A stretch of 64,000 bases of DNA. Origin: Olsenella sp. KH3B4. Lineage in GTDB: Bacteria > Actinomycetota > Coriobacteriia > Coriobacteriales > Atopobiaceae. The position numbers and the translations under genes were made by a program. The stretch is from positions 27,995-91,994 of the forward strand of contig FOHD01000008.1 in assembly GCA_900111695.1 (NCBI GenBank). Reading direction: 5' to 3'. This document shows, piece by piece, positions 28,022 through 35,565 of this stretch. Position 1 is the stretch's first letter, and each line of letters opens with the position of its first letter. Under the pieces are notes generated by a model. That model worked only from the letters and a program-made list of their open reading frames with translations. It did no database searches and was not told where the DNA came from.

Positions 28022-28069
28022 TACTCACCGGATTAGATACGGAGGATGCAGCCCCGCCAAGAGCGGATG

Positions 28070-28480
28070 CTACCTCCCCACACGTGTCCGCATGTCCATC
28101 TCGAAGTTGGCGAGAACGCTGATATAGCAATTGATAACTGCATGGGCTGCCTGCTCGGCAGCATCGCCATCATAGATGTGAGAGAGCTCGTTTCGGAGTT
28201 TAAGCATCTCGAGCCAAGTCTCGTCATCAGCAATGAGCCCGTTATAGGCAGAGATGGCAATCACCTCGCGCGGGCTGCCTTTGGGGAAATCAACGATGCC
28301 GAGTTCGCCAATAAGAACGTCCTTCATCAGCTTCCAGCTGATGTCAAAGCAAATCTTGAACTTGGAGAGGAGTCCGCTCAGAACGTAGCCGTCAGAAAAG
28401 ACCGGCTTGCTGGGTGCCTCTGCCAGCTCTACATTGAGTCGATGAAGCTGATCAAGCCTACGCGAATAGCTCAACGCCAT
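28070..28480 (-). CDS. hepT: HEPN-domain toxin of a HepT/MntA (type VII) pair
   Basis: 136 aa, all-helical HEPN protein of the HI0074/nucleotidyltransferase-substrate-binding group. The RNase-type motif RX4HXY is intact: RNELSHIY near residue 97. In characterised HepT/MntA pairs the HEPN protein is a toxin RNase, neutralised when MntA adds AMP to the motif tyrosine. ATG 28480 has AAGGAGG nine bases upstream and overlaps mntA by 23 bp, so the two are translationally coupled with the antitoxin first. Confidence 0.85.
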   Translation of the reverse strand: MALSYSRRLDQLHRLNVELAEAPSKPVFSDGYVLSGLLSKFKICFDISWKLMKDVLIGELGIVDFPKGSPREVIAISAYNGLIADDETWLEMLKLRNELSHIYDGDAAEQAAHAVINCYISVLANFEMDMRTRVGR

Positions 28481-28805
28481 GCTCGGCAACCTCCTTTGCG
28501 ATGGTGCTCTCCTCGGAGCAGCGAGTCATGTCTACCAGGTCCCACTGCCTTAGGGTGTCGAGCGCATCAAGCTCGTCCACAAGCTCGAAGTAGTCATGGG
28601 CACTCGAGCCAGCAGCCGGCCAAATGGCTAGGTCTATGTCACTATGGGCTTCCGCGCGCCCGTTCACCTGGGAACCAAACAGCACCGCACGCGAGATACC
28701 GTGACTACGCAGCGCTTCGACCGCGCGCGGCAGAAGAGCTTGCACATCCGTAGGGACGCACGCAGCAAGACGAATGCTATTGGCCGAGAAGCCACCGGCT
28801 AACAA
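28458..28805 (-). CDS. mntA: MNT-domain nucleotidyltransferase antitoxin
   Basis: 115 aa minimal nucleotidyltransferase. The active-site signature is complete: VLFGSQVNGRAEAHSDIDLAIW, with the GS and the two metal-binding aspartates (landmark GSQVNGRAEAHSDIDL). Predicted to AMPylate its HEPN partner. The start is TTG 28805 behind AGGGGGG at a good distance. Encoded upstream of hepT with a 23-bp overlap. Confidence 0.85.
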   Translation of the reverse strand: MLAGGFSANSIRLAACVPTDVQALLPRAVEALRSHGISRAVLFGSQVNGRAEAHSDIDLAIWPAAGSSAHDYFELVDELDALDTLRQWDLVDMTRCSEESTIAKEVAEHGVELFA

Positions 28806-28825
28806 CGCAACACCCCCCTGGGCAT

Positions 28826-28848
28826 GGTAACGTTACCTCCATAGTAAC
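28826..28848. promoter_or_regulatory. Palindromic operator-like site upstream of mntA-hepT
   Basis: A perfect 12-bp palindrome GGTAACGTTACC (28826-28837) with a further GTAAC half-site at 28844-28848, 21 bp before the mntA start. The position fits autoregulation of the toxin-antitoxin pair or repression by another factor. Confidence 0.5.
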
Positions 28849-28877
28849 GGAGCCGGACGGCAACTGCGCCCGGCTCC
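28849..28877 (-). terminator. Hairpin downstream of the cupin gene
   Basis: Perfect 8-bp arms GGAGCCGG/CCGGCTCC with a 13-base loop, 53 bp after the cupin stop; no T-tract, so only a weak terminator call. Confidence 0.4.
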
Positions 28878-28929
28878 TTCTCGACAAGGTGCTACTTGAA
28901 TCTCCGGCACTGCGCGCCGAACGTCCCTC

Positions 28930-29580
28930 CTACGCCAGCGTCACTAACAGCGCCATCTTGAAGCGCTTGTCGGCACGCACGGCATGGCGGCCACCGGCAT
29001 CGAACTTGAAAGTCTGGCCGGCGCGGACGAGGTTCTCGACGCCCTCGTAGGTGATGGTCGCTTCACCGTCCAGCGCAAACACAAGGGCGTCGCCAGGGGC
29101 GGCGTGCTCGGAAAGGCCGGTGCCTGCATCGAAGCTCATGAGCACGAACTTCATGCTGTCGTTGTGCGCCAGATCCATGTTCACGATGCGCCCATCCTGG
29201 TAAGGGATGAGATCCTTCAGGGTGAACGCCTCGCCTGGCTTAATGACGCTGTTCATGGCAGTTCCCTTCTCAAGCGAAAGCTCAACGTAGACGGTGTCCT
29301 TCTCGGCGCGCACGCCCACGGGGACATTCGTGGGCGTAACCACGGCTTGGCCCGCGCCGGCAACGGCAGGGGCAGCACCCGTAACCTGCGCCTCGCCGGC
29401 AACAACAAACTCGAGCCTGTGGTAGCCGTAGAGCTCGGCACTGATGTCCGTTCCAGCGCCAAGGCTAAAGTACGACAGGCCATTTCCGCCGGCTTCCCAG
29501 ACCGGATGCGAAACCGTGCAGCCCGGAACGGGTGGGTTATCTGCGGCTATATCAAATGCGTGTCCTGCGATTTCGTTCAT
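28930..29580 (-). CDS. Two-domain cupin protein
   Basis: 216 aa, with two beta-barrel cupin units (about 20-105 and 115-216). Landmarks are the glycine-rich strands LYGYHRLEFVVAGEAQV and GLSEHAAPGDALVFALDGEATI; the second repeat keeps the histidines of a metal site (SEHAAPGD and GRHAVRA). Probably binds a small molecule or metal; no substrate can be named. ATG 29580 with GAGGAG seven bases upstream. Transcribed alone. Confidence 0.75.
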   Translation of the reverse strand: MNEIAGHAFDIAADNPPVPGCTVSHPVWEAGGNGLSYFSLGAGTDISAELYGYHRLEFVVAGEAQVTGAAPAVAGAGQAVVTPTNVPVGVRAEKDTVYVELSLEKGTAMNSVIKPGEAFTLKDLIPYQDGRIVNMDLAHNDSMKFVLMSFDAGTGLSEHAAPGDALVFALDGEATITYEGVENLVRAGQTFKFDAGGRHAVRADKRFKMALLVTLA

Positions 29581-29796
29581 GAGCACGCTCCTCTCGTCTG
29601 GCGGCTATCGAAAGGATGCAACGGAGAAGCCCTAAGCGATGTTGTGTTTACAACATTGCAGCGCGCCAATCGAAAAGTGGATCATCTGGGCGCGTCACGC
29701 TTGAGATTGGCATCCAAGGCGCTTTCCATGCCTCACAAGGTGAAACATTACCCCTATTTCACCCCTCCGGGCAAAATGGGACATAAATAATGAAAT

Positions 29797-29826
29797 AGGT
29801 CGGACGGGGAATACCCCATCCGACCT
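29797..29826 (-). terminator. Terminator of the tRNA-Thr gene
   Basis: 13-bp arms AGGTCGGACGGGG and CCCCATCCGACCT (one mismatch) with an AATA loop, 10 bp after the tRNA 3' end, followed on the minus strand by ATTTCATTATTTATG. Confidence 0.75.
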
Positions 29827-29836
29827 GCGAAAACAC

Positions 29837-29912
29837 TGGAGCCAGCAATCAGACTCGAACTGATGACCCCCGCTTTACGAGAGCGGTGCTCTACCAACTG
29901 AGCTATGCTGGC
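29837..29912 (-). tRNA. tRNA-Thr, anticodon CGT, CCA encoded
   Basis: Complete cloverleaf on the minus strand: acceptor GCCAGCA/TGCTGGC, D-arm GCTC/GAGC, anticodon arm CCGCT-CTCGTAA-AGCGG giving anticodon CGT (reads ACG), and T-arm ATCAG-TTCGAGT-CTGAT. The 3' CCA is encoded at 29839-29837. Confidence 0.96.
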
Positions 29913-30085
29913 CTGCGCTTGAGCGCCCAACTACTATACGGGGACGCGCCCGGCTTTGCAAGCGTCAAGGCGGATTTCTCCACGAGTCCTTTTGACAATC
30001 CCCTTTGCGGGCGCTATTGACGTGGATGAGCCTCCGACAATGTCAAATAGCTGGATTGCCTGGTCGTGTGGCCGGAGCCGTGCTC

Positions 30086-30227
30086 AAAAATTGCGGTTGA
30101 CGGCCCATTTTGGTCGAATCGCCGAGTACGCAAACTCTAACTTTTTGCGGAGCCGCAGGTAGCGAAATGGCACCCGCGAGGTGATACTAAGCGGAATCCC
30201 CGAAAAAGGCCGTCAACCGCAAATTTT
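30086..30227. repeat. Long inverted repeat B1 (20-bp arms, 102-bp loop)
   Basis: Arms 30086-30105 and 30208-30227 pair at 19 of 20 positions (TTGCGGTTGACGGCC core). The loop carries GAGCCGCAGGTAG followed by CGAGGTG, a motif pair also found in the loop of B2 at 40202-40306. It lies in the 478-bp gap between tRNA-Thr and the next gene, which holds nothing else recognisable. Confidence 0.75.
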
Positions 30228-30390
30228 GGGCAGAACCCCTACTCTCGGAAGATAAATTACCGTCTTAGGCGAATTCAAAGGCGACGAATCCGGCGACAAA
30301 AAGTCCCACAGCGCCATCACGCCCGGCTGACACTGCCCGGCATCGCTATGATGGTGAGCCTACGCAGGCCGCGACAACGGGAGGGAAACC

Positions 30391-31200
30391 ATGGCAGACA
30401 ACTCACGCAGCTACTTTCCCTCCCCCGCCGAGCTCCTCCCTCACGTGGTGAGCACGCAGTCCGGCCTGGCCCTCATCCGCACGACGCACGCCCACGGCGT
30501 CTGGCAGCGAATCCTCAGCACGGGCGGCGTTTGGCAGTCCGCAACACTCCTTGGTCCCCGTCGCATGGAGCCGCCCTTTGCGTACCATCGCGCGTTTGGC
30601 CGCGTCTTTGACCTGGTTCCCCACGTACAACGGCTCCTCGCCATCGGCGGTGGCGGCTTCGCGTTTCCAAAGCTCGTTGCCGAGAAGCACCCCGGCGTCG
30701 TGACCGACGTGGTCGAGATCGACCCAGCCGTCATCGATATCGCGCGACGCTGGTTCTACCTCGATGAGGCCTGCGAGCTGCAACAACACGGTGGTGGCCA
30801 GCTCAACGTGATCTGCGCGGACGGCCGCCGGGTGCTCGATGACGCCACACCCTCCTCGTACGACGCCATCGTCCTCGACGCATTTGTCCGCAATGCCCCG
30901 GTGCGCACCCTCGCCACCCTCGAGGCGTTCCACGCGGCTCACCAGGCGCTCTCCCCACACGGCATCCTTCTCGCCAACGTGGTTCCAGACGAGAGCGACC
31001 CTGGCAACGGCTTTCTCAGGACCGTCACCGCCGGCCTTATGGCAACCTTCGCGAACGTGGCAATCACGCTTGTGGTTGACCACCAAAACGTCGGCGAAAA
31101 CTACATCGTCTTTGCCTCAGACACGGCCCTCGACCTCCCCGACGCGATCCCCTTTGACAAGGACTTCCTCGGGGAGGTCCTGCGCGACAAGGCACTGTAG
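30391..31200 (+). CDS. Spermidine-synthase-like methyltransferase-fold protein
   Basis: 269 aa Rossmann-type domain: nucleotide-binding loop LLAIGGGGFAFPK (about residue 83), acidic strand end VVEIDPAVIDIARRWF, ADGRRVLDD and the catalytic-region YDAIVLDAF. This is the SpeE fold, but the N-terminal tetramerisation domain of true spermidine synthases is short or absent, so the substrate may differ. ATG 30391 with GGAGGG seven bases upstream. A lone plus-strand gene convergent with the PNP fusion (24 bp apart). Confidence 0.8.
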   Translation: MADNSRSYFPSPAELLPHVVSTQSGLALIRTTHAHGVWQRILSTGGVWQSATLLGPRRMEPPFAYHRAFGRVFDLVPHVQRLLAIGGGGFAFPKLVAEKHPGVVTDVVEIDPAVIDIARRWFYLDEACELQQHGGGQLNVICADGRRVLDDATPSSYDAIVLDAFVRNAPVRTLATLEAFHAAHQALSPHGILLANVVPDESDPGNGFLRTVTAGLMATFANVAITLVVDHQNVGENYIVFASDTALDLPDAIPFDKDFLGEVLRDKAL

Positions 31201-31223
31201 CTGCGCCAACGCCAACTTGCGCC

Positions 31224-32420
31224 CTACAGCATCCTTAGCACGCCGCGGACCAGTCGCTCGAAGTCCTCGGAGTAGCGCTCAGCGCACGCCAGCACGGAGC
31301 CGTGATCTGTATCAGCAGAGCCGGCCATGTTGGTCGCCAGCGTAAGCCCCAGCACGTTCATGTCGAGCGCGCGGGCCATGATGACCTCGTTCACCGTGGA
31401 CATGCCCGCAAAGGAGACGCCAAGCGCACGCAGGGCCGCCACCTCGGCAGGTGTCTCGAACGAAGGTCCCAGCATCCCTGCATAGACGCCCTGCTGCAGC
31501 CCAATGCCGGCATCATCGGCCACGCCCTGGGCAATCGTACGCAGGTAGGGCGAGAAGGCCGCGCTCATGTCGACGAACGGCGTGTCGACGTCGCGCAGCT
31601 CATCCCACTCGGCAAGCGGGTTTCTCCCCGTAAAGTTGATCTGGTCCGTGAGAATGCCAAGGCCCACCTTGGCGTTGCCCTCAACCGCCCCCGTCGCGCA
31701 TGCAAAGATGATGTCGCGGCACCCCAGGCGAAACGCGTGGCGCACGAGCGAGGTGACCTCGGAGGCGGAGTAGCCCTGGTAGAGGTGGATGCGGCCGGGA
31801 TAAACAACCACGGGCACGTCGTCGATGGTGCCAACTGTGGCCTCGAAATCGTGCCCCCTCACGGGACGTGCGGACTCCGGGAAGCCCTCGATGTCGTGGT
31901 AGTCGATGCGGCGCACGGGCTTGACGAGCTTGGCCAGATGCCCCAGGCCCGTCCCCAGCACAATGGCAACAGGATGCTCCACAGAGGGCTTGCAGGACTC
32001 GACCGTCTCTTCGCTAACCACGCAGATCCCCTCCTCCTCGAGGAGTCGGGCATAGACGCCCTCCCCCTCGGTCACGTTTCCGGTATAGGTACCATCGTAG
32101 ATGACGTGGACGCCGCATGACGGGCTTTTTGCCTTGAGGACGGCAAGCGGTGCCCCCGCGCGGCGCGCAACGGCGAGCATCTTCTCGCTTCCGCGTCGGA
32201 AGTCCTCGGTCACGTCGGTACCGTCGCGCAGCCACACGCGTCCCTCGCGCTGCTCCGCAGGCGGTCGGGGCACGGGCAGACGTGCGGCAGTCTCGGGGCA
32301 TACCGGCGTCACGTCAAGCTTTTTGGCAAGGTCGATAACCGCCCGGCACGGCTTGGCGCCCCCGTCGAAGCGCACCGGCCTCCCCAGAAGGCAGGCACTC
32401 ACTATCGCACGCACTGGCAC
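31224..32420 (-). CDS. DUF523/TudS domain fused to purine nucleoside phosphorylase
   Basis: 398 aa with two complete domains. Residues 1 to about 145 are DUF523: SACLLGRPVRFDGG with C10, PVCPE with C41, and LKAKSPSCG with C102, the three cysteines that hold the [4Fe-4S] cluster in thiouracil desulfurase TudS. Residues from about 150 are a class I PNP: AIVLGTGLGHLA, YPGRIHLYQGYS, ILTDQINFTG, GPSFETPAEVAALR, GMSTVNEVIMA and TLATNMAGSAD. PNP cleaves purine nucleosides to base and ribose-1-phosphate. The fusion suggests coupled phosphorolysis and desulfuration of thiolated nucleosides or bases; this is inference. GTG start behind GAGAGGGGAG. Confidence 0.9.
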   Translation of the reverse strand: MPVRAIVSACLLGRPVRFDGGAKPCRAVIDLAKKLDVTPVCPETAARLPVPRPPAEQREGRVWLRDGTDVTEDFRRGSEKMLAVARRAGAPLAVLKAKSPSCGVHVIYDGTYTGNVTEGEGVYARLLEEEGICVVSEETVESCKPSVEHPVAIVLGTGLGHLAKLVKPVRRIDYHDIEGFPESARPVRGHDFEATVGTIDDVPVVVYPGRIHLYQGYSASEVTSLVRHAFRLGCRDIIFACATGAVEGNAKVGLGILTDQINFTGRNPLAEWDELRDVDTPFVDMSAAFSPYLRTIAQGVADDAGIGLQQGVYAGMLGPSFETPAEVAALRALGVSFAGMSTVNEVIMARALDMNVLGLTLATNMAGSADTDHGSVLACAERYSEDFERLVRGVLRML

Positions 32421-32506
32421 TCCCCTCTCGCGTCCCGGCCGTCACCCGCACAAGCGGCAAGAACGGCGGCGCATTCTTCTCGACACATCAAAATTGTCAT
32501 CAAAAA

Positions 32507-32533
32507 GGGGACGGGGCGCAATGCCCCGTCCCC
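32507..32533 (-). terminator. Rho-independent terminator of the SurA-like gene
   Basis: 11-bp arms GGGGACGGGGC/GCCCCGTCCCC with a 5-base loop, followed on the minus strand by TTTTTG, 25 bp after the gene stop. Confidence 0.88.
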
Positions 32534-32557
32534 ATAAGGACGCGCTTGGCGTAACCC

Positions 32558-33463
32558 CTAGACCGTCAGCGAGCTGATCTGGATGGAGGTCTTGGAGAGC
32601 AGCGTGTTGACGTAGGCCGTCCACTCGCTCGATGCCTGCGAGGCGGCGGTGGAGTAGTTGGAGTACGCCACGTAGTAGGCCTGCTCGGCGGCAGCGTAGC
32701 TCGCGGAGTCGTTGGAGATGGAGTAGGTCGAGAGCGCCGAGTAGTACGCGCCATCGGTGCTGGCCCAGGTGTTGTTCGCAGAATCCCACTCGTCGCCGGC
32801 AAGGCCGATGATGTACTGCGCGTAATCGGCCGACGTGGTGTCCTCGTTGCCGTCGGAGGGAGCGGTGGGGGCAGTGGGCTGGTCGGGAACCGTGGTGGTG
32901 ATCACGGAGTCGCGGAGCTTCTTGATAACCGCAGCGTCGTGGAGAAGCGACTTGGTAGCGTCCTCGTCGAGGCCGTAGTTGGAGCCGATGGTCGCGAAGT
33001 CATCGGTGCCCAGCGTGCTCTGCGCGTAGCTGCTCACGTCGTCATCGGTCACGGTGATGCCCTGGGCGTTTGCGTCCTCGAGCACAACCTCGTTGCGCGC
33101 GTAGCTCAGGATGTCATCTGCGGAGGGAACGTTGTAGGTGCCGTCATCGTTGGCCTGGTTGTCGAGCGAACCGTTCTGCTCGATGACCTCGCGCGCGGTG
33201 ATGTCGTGGCTGGAGCCGTTGTAGGTGTAGGTGGCAATGGCGTTGTCCAACTCGGAATCGCTGATGGTGGTCTTGCCGGAGGCTGACGCGGTCCCGTTGG
33301 AGAGAAGGAAGTGACCACAGAGGATGCCTGCGACCAGGGCAACCACGCAAATGGCAATCCAGACGGGGGTTCCGAGCCCCTTCTTCTTCGCTCCCTTGGG
33401 GGCCTTAGGTGCCTTGGGCGCCTCCCCCTTGGTGTGGTTCTTCTCGATGGTGCTGTCTGCCAT
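32558..33463 (-). CDS. Membrane-anchored SurA_N-like protein
   Basis: 301 aa from ATG 33463 (MADSTIEKNHTKGEA) with GAGGTGAG six bases upstream. A Lys/Pro-rich cytoplasmic stretch (KAPKAPKGAKKK) is followed by one membrane span near residues 30-50 (PVWIAICVVALVAGILCG), then an extracytoplasmic region. Residues about 125-200 (ARNEVVLEDANAQGITVTD, TLGTDDFATIG) resemble the SurA N-terminal chaperone domain of foldases; no prolyl isomerase domain follows. The acidic, Ser/Thr/Tyr-rich C-terminus has no match I recognise. Possibly a secretion chaperone. Confidence 0.65.
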   Translation of the reverse strand: MADSTIEKNHTKGEAPKAPKAPKGAKKKGLGTPVWIAICVVALVAGILCGHFLLSNGTASASGKTTISDSELDNAIATYTYNGSSHDITAREVIEQNGSLDNQANDDGTYNVPSADDILSYARNEVVLEDANAQGITVTDDDVSSYAQSTLGTDDFATIGSNYGLDEDATKSLLHDAAVIKKLRDSVITTTVPDQPTAPTAPSDGNEDTTSADYAQYIIGLAGDEWDSANNTWASTDGAYYSALSTYSISNDSASYAAAEQAYYVAYSNYSTAASQASSEWTAYVNTLLSKTSIQISSLTV

Positions 33464-33678
33464 GTGCTCACCTCTCGAATCGGCGCGGAAGCCCCGCGTC
33501 ATGGATTTGCATGTGGTGCTCGACGGATACATACGTTGCGCATTTTACCGCAGCGGCACCCGCCGCCCGTCATGCCAGGCCATACTCCCCCGTGTCCGCA
33601 CATGCGCGTAGTCATCCTGAAAGCGTGCAGCGCACACATGCGGAAAGGCGCCCCTGCGGAGCGCCCTGGCGAGAAGTC

Positions 33679-34269
33679 CTACTTTGCCTTGCCCTTCGCA
33701 ACCGCGACGATGTCTCCCGAGAACTGCTTGATGTAGCCGTTGCCGCTCTCGGCGTCGAACTTCACGCGCGAGACCAGCTCCTTAGCCGTCTTCTTGGAGA
33801 TGTCGCCGCCGGCAAAGGCGAGAAGCCCCTCGAGCATGTCGCGGTATTCGGCGTCACCGTGGAAGCACTGGATGGCCTCGTCCAGCAGCGGCCACACCTC
33901 GTCCGAACGCGCGGGCGAGGTTGCCCCCAGGCGGCAGAGGAAGAGAAACGCCGCCAGACGAACCGTGGCGGAGTCATCGTCGAAGAGCGACGCCTCGGCA
34001 CCGTCAAACGCCTTGCTCACCTGGTCTGCGTATGCATCGGTCATGGTCGAGAGGGCGTCGAGCACCTCCCAGCGCGTCTGGGCCTCTGGACGGTCAAGCG
34101 CGTCGACCAGCGCGTCGACGTGGCCGGCGAGCAGGGACGGGTCCTTTGCCGCCACGGCCGCGATGTCCTGTGACACCTCCTGACGGTGCCTACGGCTCGA
34201 TGCCGAAAGGCCGTCAATCAGGGTCGCGACGCCCGCCGCGCTCATAGTCTTGTTGTTCTCCTCTGCCAT
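33679..34269 (-). CDS. HEAT/ARM-repeat-like conserved hypothetical protein
   Basis: 196 aa, predicted all-helical and built of repeated helix pairs (HVDALVDALDRPEAQTRWEVLDAL, SATVRLAAFLFLCRLG; landmarks VDALVDALDRPEAQTRW and SATVRLAAFLFL), as in HEAT/ARM solenoids that bind proteins or nucleic acids. ATG 34269 with GGAG eight bases upstream is preferred over TTG 34275. It lies 27 bp downstream of the NYN-LOTUS gene on the same strand, suggesting a shared transcript. Function not known. Confidence 0.65.
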   Translation of the reverse strand: MAEENNKTMSAAGVATLIDGLSASSRRHRQEVSQDIAAVAAKDPSLLAGHVDALVDALDRPEAQTRWEVLDALSTMTDAYADQVSKAFDGAEASLFDDDSATVRLAAFLFLCRLGATSPARSDEVWPLLDEAIQCFHGDAEYRDMLEGLLAFAGGDISKKTAKELVSRVKFDAESGNGYIKQFSGDIVAVAKGKAK

Positions 34270-34296
34270 TGCCAAGTCTCCTCTCTTAGCCCCGCG

Positions 34297-35079
34297 CTAC
34301 TCGTGGAAGCCGTCTACCACGACGGTTCCACTCTTGGGGTCCTGGTGGATGTCGATAAAGCCAAGCTTCGCTGCCTCGCGGATGAGCGCCGTGAAGGAAC
34401 GGTACCCAAACGAGCCCTCCGAGAACTGCGGACGCTTGCGGCGCATGGTGTCCTTCAGGCGACTTGCCAGGATGAACGAGTCGCTCTCGCGCTGCAGAGC
34501 GTCGATGGTCTCGAAGAGCAGCTGGTAGCAGGGCTGCTTCTCCTTGGGAACCTTCTGCGAGAAGTCCGGGATGCCCGCCGAGCGGGTGAGGTCCTCGTAG
34601 AAGATGAACTCGTCGCAGACCTCGGCCAGAAGCGAACTGGTTGACTCCTTCATGCCCACGCCAATGACCGTCTTACCAAACTCCTTGAGCTTGGAGACAA
34701 GCGGCGAGAAGTCCGAGTCACCGGAGAGAATCGCAAAGGTGTCGATGTGGTCCTTGGTGAGACACATCTCGACGGCGTCCACGGCAAGGCGGATGTCGGC
34801 CGAGTTCTTGCCGGTGTAGGCGCGGTCCGGTATCTCGATGAGCTCGATGCCCAGCTCGTGCAGGGGCGTGACGGCAGTGTCGAAGCGCTGCCAGTCGCAG
34901 TAGGCGCGCTTGGCCGTGATGCGGCCCTTGTCGACCAGGCGCTCCAGGATGAGCTTGACGTCGGGCGCGGGGCCCGGCTCCTGGTGGCCGTTCCGCTTGC
35001 GCTTTCCGGTGCCCAGCGCAAGGTTCTCGTAGTCTATGAACACCGCAATGGAGCTCTGCGGCATGTCGGTGGTTGCCAT
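34297..35079 (-). CDS. NYN-domain ribonuclease-like protein with C-terminal OST-HTH/LOTUS domain
   Basis: 260 aa. Residues 1-165 form a NYN/LabA-type PIN-like nuclease domain with the acidic residues expected at the metal site: AVFIDYENLA, KNSADIRLAVDAVE, FAILSGDSDFSPLV. Residues about 185-255 (CYQLLFETIDALQRES, LKDTMRRKRPQFSEGSFGYRSF) match an OST-HTH/LOTUS domain, an RNA-binding winged helix. Probably acts on RNA. ATG at 35079 directly follows the stop of the membrane-protein gene (TAGATG), implying tight coupling. Confidence 0.87.
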   Translation of the reverse strand: MATTDMPQSSIAVFIDYENLALGTGKRKRNGHQEPGPAPDVKLILERLVDKGRITAKRAYCDWQRFDTAVTPLHELGIELIEIPDRAYTGKNSADIRLAVDAVEMCLTKDHIDTFAILSGDSDFSPLVSKLKEFGKTVIGVGMKESTSSLLAEVCDEFIFYEDLTRSAGIPDFSQKVPKEKQPCYQLLFETIDALQRESDSFILASRLKDTMRRKRPQFSEGSFGYRSFTALIREAAKLGFIDIHQDPKSGTVVVDGFHE

Positions 35080-35559
35080 CTAGTGCCTGGTTCCCTTCTC
35101 GACGTTGGCGCCGGTCTCGGCGTTTGGGGTTTCTGCCTGGACGCTCATGAGTTCCGGCTCGGGCTTGCCCTCCTTGCGCGCCTTGCGAACGGCACGTCTG
35201 CGGGCCTTCTCGGCCTCGGTGCGATTGGTCTGGTCCTTGTTCACGTTGAAGTACTTGTCGGCGAACTTCCAGGGACCGACGGACTCGCCAAAGCCGATCT
35301 TTGCCCCGGCAAGTGCGCCAGCCATGAGCCCAAGGACCAGGCCAGCGAGCGTGAGCAGCTGGACAGCCCACACCATGGCAGAGACTGCGACGCCCACCAA
35401 GATGATCTTGAGGTTGGCGATGTGGAAGTCGCGCTTCTCGACGCACTTCTTGCCCATCTCCTCGCCCACGTGCTCGCCAATGACAAGGCCAAAGGCAAAA
35501 AGCATGATCACGAAGATGGCAACAGCGAAGCTGCCTGTGCCAAGGCTGTTCTCGTCCAT
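35080..35559 (-). CDS. Small membrane protein linked to the NYN gene
   Basis: 159 aa. Two or three hydrophobic spans (about 10-28, 50-68, 72-88) with glycine zippers (GLVLGLMAGALAGAKIG), then a basic cytoplasmic tail (EAEKARRRAVRKARKEGK). No family recognised. ATG 35559 is 6 bp after the dehydrogenase stop, with its ribosome site inside that gene; its stop abuts the NYN start. It could tether the NYN protein to the membrane through the basic tail, but this is speculation. Confidence 0.6.
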   Translation of the reverse strand: MDENSLGTGSFAVAIFVIMLFAFGLVIGEHVGEEMGKKCVEKRDFHIANLKIILVGVAVSAMVWAVQLLTLAGLVLGLMAGALAGAKIGFGESVGPWKFADKYFNVNKDQTNRTEAEKARRRAVRKARKEGKPEPELMSVQAETPNAETGANVEKGTRH

Positions 35560-35565
35560 GCGGGG

